A stretch of DNA of 64,000 nt from Lachnospiraceae bacterium. Lineage in GTDB: Bacteria > Bacillota > Clostridia > Lachnospirales > Lachnospiraceae. Under the pieces are notes generated by a model. It saw nothing but the letters and a program-made list of their open reading frames with translations. It was not told where the DNA came from and searched no databases. The position numbers and the translations under genes were made by a program. Where the stretch lies: NCBI GenBank assembly GCA_024687205.1, contig JAILES010000094.1, forward strand, positions 23,528 to 87,527. The letters are read 5' to 3'. Shown in pieces: positions 59,362 to 64,000 of this stretch; the stretch's first letter is position 1; every line of letters begins with the position of its first letter.

Positions 59362-59394
59362 AACCGTAAAAGTTTTTGCTTTTACGGTTTTTTT
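59362..59394 (+). terminator. rho-independent terminator after the kinase
   Basis: AACCGTAAAAG (59362-59372), loop TTTTTG, CTTTTACGGTT (59379-59389), then TTTTT. Perfect 11-bp stem, 24 bases after the kinase stop. Confidence 0.93.
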
Positions 59395-59460
59395 AATGAT
59401 CGTTTAATCTTCACAGGGTATCCTTGCAGCATAAGAAAAAGGTTTTCGTGAAAGGATGTG

Positions 59461-60249
59461 ATGGATATGAGTGCATACAGAGAAGTATTCCAGAGAAAAG
59501 AGATCAAATATCTTCTGGATGAACCGCAGTACAGGGAACTGTCGGAATTCCTCGGAAGTATGGCGAGAGTGGACAAATACGGTTTATCCCGGATCAACAA
59601 TATATACTACGATACTCCGGATCACAGACTGATCCGCTGCTCGATGGAAAAGCCACTGTATAAGGAAAAACTGAGGCTGAGGACATACGGAACGGCAGAT
59701 GATGATACAAACGCATTTATAGAGATCAAAAAGAAGTATGCAGGGGTTGTATATAAAAGACGGATATCAGGAAAGTACAAAGATATGTACGGGTATCTTT
59801 CGGGGGATAAAGGTGATATAGGTACAAGCCAGATAGCGAAAGAGATCGAAGCCTTCCGGCAGCTGTATGGTGAGCTGATCCCGGCAATGAGCATCTGTTA
59901 TGAACGTATCGCCATGGCAGGAACGGAAGATAAGGATTTCCGTATTACCTTTGACAGAAATATCGAGTGGAATGAAGAGTGCAGTGACTTAAGGATGATC
60001 AAAAAGGGAAAGCCGTTATTGCAGCCGGGACAGTATCTGATGGAGATAAAGGTGAGCAACGCATTTCCACGCAGACTCTCTCAGAAGCTCAGCGAACTGG
60101 AAGTGTTTCCGACATCGTTTTCGAAGTACGGTGCGGGTTATACGGATATGATGAGGGAGAACAGTGTAAAAGTAAAGAAAACAAGTCCTGCAGTACTGCA
60201 GGCCGAACATAACAACAGGAAAATGAAAGGAGAGATAGCATATGTTTAA
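59461..60249 (+). CDS. VTC-domain protein (polyphosphate polymerase-like)
   Basis: A 262-residue soluble protein of the CYTH-like tunnel fold. Features: REVFQRKEIKYLLDEPQYREL (basic substrate-binding strand), NNIYYDTPDHRLI, LRLRTYG, AFIEIKKKYAGVVYKRR, ITFDRNIEW, YLMEIKVSNAFPRRLSQKL (Glu-x-Lys) and FSKYGAGY. In yeast the VTC core makes polyphosphate from ATP; bacterial homologues are often paired with a DUF4956 membrane protein and CotH, as here. ATG 59461 lies 5 bases after AGGA; GTG 59458 and ATG 59467 are alternatives. Overlaps DUF4956 by 8 bases. Confidence 0.9.
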   Translation: MDMSAYREVFQRKEIKYLLDEPQYRELSEFLGSMARVDKYGLSRINNIYYDTPDHRLIRCSMEKPLYKEKLRLRTYGTADDDTNAFIEIKKKYAGVVYKRRISGKYKDMYGYLSGDKGDIGTSQIAKEIEAFRQLYGELIPAMSICYERIAMAGTEDKDFRITFDRNIEWNEECSDLRMIKKGKPLLQPGQYLMEIKVSNAFPRRLSQKLSELEVFPTSFSKYGAGYTDMMRENSVKVKKTSPAVLQAEHNNRKMKGEIAYV

Positions 60250-60922
60250 CAGTATTTTTTCATCAGTTTTATCAGGCAGCAGTTTCAGCGGAAGTGAATT
60301 TGTGATCATTACGATAACAGCTTTCCTTTGCGGACTGATAATAGCAGGAGCTTATACGGTCAGGAACAGGTATTCCAAAAGTTTTGTAACAACACTGGTG
60401 CTGCTTCCGGCGACAGTTGAACTGATCATAATCCTGGTAAATGGCAATCTGGGAGCCGGAGTCGCAGTGGCGGGAGCATTCAGTCTGGTGCGTTTCCGTT
60501 CTGCACCGGGACGGGGGCAGGAGATAAGCGGCATATTTCTTGCGATGGCCGCAGGCCTGGCAGCCGGAATGGGATACGCAGGGATAGCGCTGATCTCCTC
60601 ACTGCTGATATCCGGAGTAGGTCTTATTCTGAGACTTGTACAGTTTGGTGCGGAAAACAGGGGAGTGAGAATGCTTAAGATCGCCGTTCCGGAAAATCTT
60701 GATTTTGAGAACAGATTTGAAGATACATTTCATAAGTACCTGAAGGAATACAGCTATGATGAAGTGCGTACGACAAATATGGGAAGTCTTTATAAGCTTA
60801 CACTGAGTGTGGTCATGAAGGAGAATGTTTCATCCCGTGAATTTCTGGATGAATTAAGAACACTTAACGGTAATCTTGATATAAGCCTCGGACGTATGAT
60901 CGAAGCGCAGGAGGCACTGTAA
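60242..60922 (+). CDS. DUF4956 membrane protein
   Basis: A 226-residue protein with about four transmembrane segments in the first 130 residues (VIITITAFLCGLIIAGAYTV; FVTTLVLLPATVELIIILV; GAGVAVAGAFSLVRFRSAPG; YAGIALISSLLISGVGLIL) and a cytosolic C-terminal domain of about 90 residues (ENRFEDTFHKYLKEYSYDEV). The loop LVRFRSAPGRGQEI between helices is highly characteristic. Overlap with the VTC gene implies a stoichiometric complex, perhaps guiding the polymer or another substrate across the membrane. Confidence 0.92.
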   Translation: MFNSIFSSVLSGSSFSGSEFVIITITAFLCGLIIAGAYTVRNRYSKSFVTTLVLLPATVELIIILVNGNLGAGVAVAGAFSLVRFRSAPGRGQEISGIFLAMAAGLAAGMGYAGIALISSLLISGVGLILRLVQFGAENRGVRMLKIAVPENLDFENRFEDTFHKYLKEYSYDEVRTTNMGSLYKLTLSVVMKENVSSREFLDELRTLNGNLDISLGRMIEAQEAL

Positions 60923-60963
60923 ACAGTTTTGATAAGACCATTGATCCAAAGGAGGAAAAGGAT

Positions 60964-62283
60964 ATGAAGAGAAAAATGATGATCGCAGTATTGGCAGCAA
61001 CAGTATTACTGAGCGCCTGCGGACAGGAAAACAACAATAGTATAAAGGCTGTGAGGTCTGAGGATCAGACGGAGAGTACGGAGGTTTCACTGGAGCAGCT
61101 GGGGAGCAGCAGGAGCGATGAGGCCGGAACGGAAGAACTTTTTACCGACAGGGATATGCAGCAGACTCCGGATCTTACGGACGCAAAGTATATAAGCGTT
61201 TTGAACGGAAAGGATATAAACATCGATACGGAAGGAGTATATGTGCTCAGCGGGAGTGCGGAGAATGTGACAGTTTATGTTGAAACAGATGATAAGGCTA
61301 AGGTACAGCTGGTACTTGACGGTCTTGAGATAAGTAATACCGACAGTCCCTGTATATATGTAAAGAGCGCGGATAAAGTATTCCTTACTACTGTTTCGGA
61401 TGATAATGAACTGACAGTGAGCGGAAGCTTTTCTTCTGACGGTGATACCAATACCGATGCGGTCATTTTTTCAAAGGATGACCTGGTACTCAACGGTACG
61501 GGCGTATTGACGATCAACTCATCAGACAACGGAATTTCTGGTAAAGATGATATAAAGCTTACCGGTGGTACCTGGGAGATAGCCTGCAGCGGCAGTGCCA
61601 TAGAAGCTCATGATGAGATACTGGTAGCAGACGGGAAAGTTGAGATCACTGCCTGTAACGACGGTCTGCATGCCGAGAATAATGAAGATGATACCACGGG
61701 ATACGTTTATATAGCCGGAGGTACCATAGATGTCAAGGCAGCTGATGACGGCATACATGCAACAACGGCAGTAAAGATCGATGACGGAGATATTGTATTG
61801 ACTGCGGCTGAGGGAATAGAAGGCACACAGATAGAGATCAACGGAGGAAACATTGAGATAACAGCATCGGATGACGGGATAAATGCAGCAAGGAAGTCAT
61901 CGGCATTGAATCCGTTATTTGAAATGAACGGCGGAAATGTAAGCATATCAATGGGCGCCGGTGATACGGACGGTGTTGATTCCAACGGAGATATACGGAT
62001 CAATGGCGGGACCATCAGTATAACGGGACAGTCGACTTTCGATTATGACGGTAATGCCGAATACAACGGAGGAACTATCATAGAGAACGGTAAGGAAACC
62101 GATACCATTTCTAATCAGATGGTGGACGGACGAGGAGGAAGAGGCGGTATGGCACCGGATGGCGGTTTTGAAAGAAACGGAGCTCAGTGGAACGGAAAAG
62201 ATTTTGAAGACATGAAGCCGGAGGATAACATGGGCGGAAGAAGAGGCCGCGGAATGAACCGTCAGGGAACGGGGGAGCTGTGA
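60964..62283 (+). CDS. carbohydrate-binding beta-helix lipoprotein (Cthe_2159-like)
   Basis: A 439-residue lipoprotein: lipobox LSAC (Cys19), a Ser/Glu-rich linker, then a right-handed beta-helix of repeats with a DDGI/ADDGIHA motif: SDNGISGKDDIKLTGG, CNDGLHAEN, IAGGTIDVKAADDGIHAT, INGGNIEITASDDGINAA, GAGDTDGVDSNGDIRINGG. This is the Cthe_2159-type carbohydrate-binding/polysaccharide-lyase-like fold, with Asp-rich calcium sites. The last 55 residues are Gly/Arg/Met-rich (GRGGRGGMAPDGG; MGGRRGRGMNRQG), a flexible tail. AAAGGAGG precedes the ATG. Belongs to the CotH-VTC-DUF4956 group. Confidence 0.9.
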   Translation: MKRKMMIAVLAATVLLSACGQENNNSIKAVRSEDQTESTEVSLEQLGSSRSDEAGTEELFTDRDMQQTPDLTDAKYISVLNGKDINIDTEGVYVLSGSAENVTVYVETDDKAKVQLVLDGLEISNTDSPCIYVKSADKVFLTTVSDDNELTVSGSFSSDGDTNTDAVIFSKDDLVLNGTGVLTINSSDNGISGKDDIKLTGGTWEIACSGSAIEAHDEILVADGKVEITACNDGLHAENNEDDTTGYVYIAGGTIDVKAADDGIHATTAVKIDDGDIVLTAAEGIEGTQIEINGGNIEITASDDGINAARKSSALNPLFEMNGGNVSISMGAGDTDGVDSNGDIRINGGTISITGQSTFDYDGNAEYNGGTIIENGKETDTISNQMVDGRGGRGGMAPDGGFERNGAQWNGKDFEDMKPEDNMGGRRGRGMNRQGTGEL

Positions 62284-62334
62284 CATCCGGAGTAAACGAT
62301 GCCCGGAGCAGACATTGCAGAAAGGAAAGCAGAA

Positions 62335-63396
62335 ATGAAAATAAAGTCGGCAGGCGTATTTGCAATTACTTATGGGTTATTACTGGCAGGACTTGCAGTT
62401 TATGTTTTACTTGACAGCTTTGTGATCCCCCATCGCTATGCATATGCAAAAGAAGAAAATGCGGCAGCTGCGGAAAACACAGAGACTGCCGAGACAGATG
62501 AAGCAGTCGGAGAGCAGACGCAGAATGTTTCCGAAGCTTCCGGTGCTGCAGCTAAACGCGGCAGCGGCAAGAGTACAAAAGGCAGGGGAAAAAACAGAAC
62601 CGGAGGAGAGACAGAGAGCGGAGATGGCGAAGACAAGCTGCAGGAAGAAGACAGTGAAGATGTTAATACAGATACGGTGAATGAATATCACGGTGATGGC
62701 GTGGATATAACACTTAAGCAATACCGGGTAAACGATACGGATGTTTATGTGGCAGACGTAAAGCTTGAGAGCGCAGACAGTTTAAGAACAGCTCTGGCAG
62801 AGGACACATATGGAAGAAATGTTACTGAGCAGCCGTCTGTAATGGCAGATAACAATGATGCGATCCTTGCAATAAACGGTGATTTCTACGGGAGCAGACA
62901 GAGCGGCTATGTGATACGCGGCGGTATTCTCTACAGAGACAAAGCGCAAAGAGGAAATGAGGATCTCGTTATTCTGAAGAACGGAGAGTTCCTCATCATA
63001 AAAGAAGATGAAGTAAGTGCCGGAGAACTGCTGGATATGGGAGCATGGGATGTATTCTCTTTCGGACCGGCGCTCATTACAGACGGTGAAATCGCGGTAG
63101 AAGAAGGAGAGGAGGTAGGAAAGGCTATGCAGAGCAATCCCAGAACTGCAATAGGTGTGATCGATGAGCTGCATTATGTCTTTCTGGTAGCGGACGGAAG
63201 GACCGCTGACAATACAGGCCTTACACTCCGTGAGCTGGCGGATTTTATGAAGAAACTTGGTGTTGAGACGGCATATAATCTGGACGGAGGAGGATCATCT
63301 GCAATGGTATTTAAGGGAGAGCTTGTCAATAAGCCGACTACAGGAGGAAGAAAGATAGGAGAAAGGAGTGTGAGCGATATTGTTTATATCAGATGA
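62335..63396 (+). CDS. phosphodiester glycosidase (NAGPA-domain) membrane protein
   Basis: A 353-residue protein with an N-terminal transmembrane anchor (AGVFAITYGLLLAGLAVYVLL), a low-complexity Ala/Glu/Lys linker (about 35-110), and a NAGPA domain: AINGDFYGSRQSGYVIRGG, FGPALITDGE, SNPRTAIGVIDE, LVADGRTADNTGLTL, and NLDGGGSSAMVFKGELVN near the end. ATG 62335 follows AAGGAAAG; an upstream ATG at 62299 would add 12 polar residues. Homologous at its C-terminus to the partial protein at 1-875. Overlaps the next gene by 17 bases. Confidence 0.9.
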   Translation: MKIKSAGVFAITYGLLLAGLAVYVLLDSFVIPHRYAYAKEENAAAAENTETAETDEAVGEQTQNVSEASGAAAKRGSGKSTKGRGKNRTGGETESGDGEDKLQEEDSEDVNTDTVNEYHGDGVDITLKQYRVNDTDVYVADVKLESADSLRTALAEDTYGRNVTEQPSVMADNNDAILAINGDFYGSRQSGYVIRGGILYRDKAQRGNEDLVILKNGEFLIIKEDEVSAGELLDMGAWDVFSFGPALITDGEIAVEEGEEVGKAMQSNPRTAIGVIDELHYVFLVADGRTADNTGLTLRELADFMKKLGVETAYNLDGGGSSAMVFKGELVNKPTTGGRKIGERSVSDIVYIR

Positions 63397-63754
63397 AAGA
63401 GAGGCGGATAGCATAAAAATGGCGGACGGCTGTATGATCGCAGCGCTGATCACAGCAGTATTTGGAATGATATATGAGATATTCAGTTTCGGAGTCTTCT
63501 CCTTTGCCATGATCTATGCATTCGGGTTTTTTGCAGCGGGAATGATATTCTGGAGGGTGGTCGGTAAAAGAAGAAAGACGGTATCGTCCATGGCGTCATG
63601 TTTTTTTAACGCCGGACTGGCGACGCTGACGCTTGGTTCTGTTCTTAAAGGCGTACTCGATATATATGGCAGTTCGAACAGCCTGCTTATAATCTTTCCG
63701 GTGCTGGGAGTCGCGGATCTGATACTGTTTTTTCTGCTGAAAAAAAACCATTGA
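63380..63754 (+). CDS. small four-helix membrane protein
   Basis: A 124-residue protein with four predicted transmembrane helices (CMIAALITAVFGMIYEIFSF; FAMIYAFGFFAAGMIFW; CFFNAGLATLTLGSVLKGV; LLIIFPVLGVADLILFFLL). Not recognised beyond that; resembles small DUF6442-type membrane proteins. The start is TTG 63380, 11 bases after GAAAGGAG and inside the preceding gene; translation is probably coupled. It ends the envelope-gene run. Confidence 0.65.
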   Translation: MFISDEREADSIKMADGCMIAALITAVFGMIYEIFSFGVFSFAMIYAFGFFAAGMIFWRVVGKRRKTVSSMASCFFNAGLATLTLGSVLKGVLDIYGSSNSLLIIFPVLGVADLILFFLLKKNH

Positions 63755-63780
63755 TATTCTATCCATTGTCATTTTGAATG

Positions 63781-63789
63781 TGATATAAT
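63781..63789 (+). promoter_or_regulatory. extended -10 promoter of the GMP synthase gene
   Basis: TGATATAAT, i.e. TGn plus a perfect TATAAT, 65 bases before the ATG at 63855. No -35 box at proper spacing. The leader holds a small hairpin GTGTC-AGAG-GACAC (63802-63815) but no purine-riboswitch core. Confidence 0.6.
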
Positions 63790-63854
63790 AGAGCGCGGTA
63801 AGTGTCAGAGGACACGGGACTATAGAACAATCAATCAACCGAAGGAGGTATATC

Positions 63855-64000
63855 ATGGTGAACGACAGACGACCCGACGATATGGTCAGGATCACGACAC
63901 CCGAGCTTGCTGATGCTTTCATCGAAGAGCAGATAGCAGCGCTGAAAGAGCAGATAGGAGATAAGAAGGTACTGCTGGCACTGTCCGGCGGTGTTGATTC
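63855..64000 (+). CDS. guaA: GMP synthase ATP-pyrophosphatase (partial, cut by window end)
   Basis: The first 48 codons are visible. After a short lead, FIEEQIAALKEQIGDKKV is followed by LLALSGGVDS, the PP-loop motif of GMP synthase's ATP-pyrophosphatase domain, which adenylates XMP before amination. In the usual single-chain enzyme this motif comes after about 210 residues of glutamine amidotransferase domain; here the gene starts directly at it. GAAGGAGG lies 6 bases before the ATG, so the start is secure. The amidotransferase must be encoded downstream in the same gene or elsewhere. Other PP-loop enzymes are possible but fit less well. Confidence 0.75.
   Translation, partial: MVNDRRPDDMVRITTPELADAFIEEQIAALKEQIGDKKVLLALSGGVD

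Noticed and set aside
63790..63854. Leader of the GMP synthase gene considered as a purine riboswitch
   Set aside because: Only 65 bases, no three-way-junction core; just a 5-bp hairpin.

Overview
The window looks like chromosome of a low-to-mid GC Gram-positive anaerobe of the Clostridia, most likely the family Lachnospiraceae. The grounds are: consensus sigma-A promoters and strong AGGAGG ribosome sites; a Pta-AckA acetate pathway; a PadR / HAAS-domain / DUF4097 operon; a CotH / VTC / DUF4956 cluster; BceAB-type lantibiotic-response modules; a MATE pump; short palindromic repeats beginning CCTCATCAGTCGCC of a kind I associate with gut Clostridia; and an ATP-pyrophosphatase-type GMP synthase start. 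No rRNA, tRNA, CRISPR array, phage or complete insertion sequence was seen. Family assignments are from sequence recognition only; no database was searched.

Layout. 1-6.9 kb: end of a phosphodiester glycosidase gene, a LacI regulator, glucuronate isomerase (uxaC), then pta and ackA, so uronate breakdown is placed next to acetate formation; a glycan-binding-type lipoprotein follows. 6.9-9.0 kb: a reverse-strand SulP anion transporter broken by a stop codon and a frameshift. 9.1-22.2 kb: a long forward run of small stress, repair and detoxification genes (hydrolases, two metallo-beta-lactamase-fold enzymes, SDR, glutathione peroxidase with an OhrR-like regulator, Hsp20 under a CIRCE-like operator, a GH63-like glycosidase, two nitroreductases, Sir2, SRAP, Bcp, an MmcQ/YjbR-EVE fusion, an AAA ATPase). 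22.2-25.4 kb: a reverse operon of two ABC ATPases, two membrane proteins and a YtrA-type GntR regulator, with a palindromic operator on its promoter. 25.5-34.6 kb: an RND transporter with a very long coiled-coil insert, then a DHH phosphoesterase and a TIR / transmembrane / beta-propeller protein separated by 4 bases. 34.6-39.4 kb: MATE pump, a 441-bp element of nested inverted repeats, a small membrane protein, and the PadR operon with five 14-bp iterons in its leader.

39.6-49.0 kb: a DUF3160 lipoprotein, a CapA-like protein, then a response regulator, ABC transporter, two permeases, an erythromycin-esterase-like protein and a histidine kinase, which together look like a peptide-antibiotic sensing and resistance module; 11-bp direct repeats precede the ABC gene. 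49.0-57.8 kb: a tightly overlapped chain of TIM-barrel isomerase, heterodimeric ABC exporter, EPSP synthase, Y-family polymerase and CotH lipoprotein. 57.6-63.8 kb: the remains of a two-component system, then VTC-domain protein, DUF4956 protein, beta-helix carbohydrate-binding lipoprotein, phosphodiester glycosidase and a small membrane protein. The window ends inside a GMP synthase gene.

Most notable: the two-component system at 57.7-58.3 kb has lost its phospho-acceptor region and carries a 34-base exact copy of part of the nitroreductase gene 38 kb away, consistent with a templated repair scar; the DHH plus TIR gene pair; the nested inverted-repeat element; and three genes whose -10 box sits only 6-8 bases before the start codon without a ribosome site.
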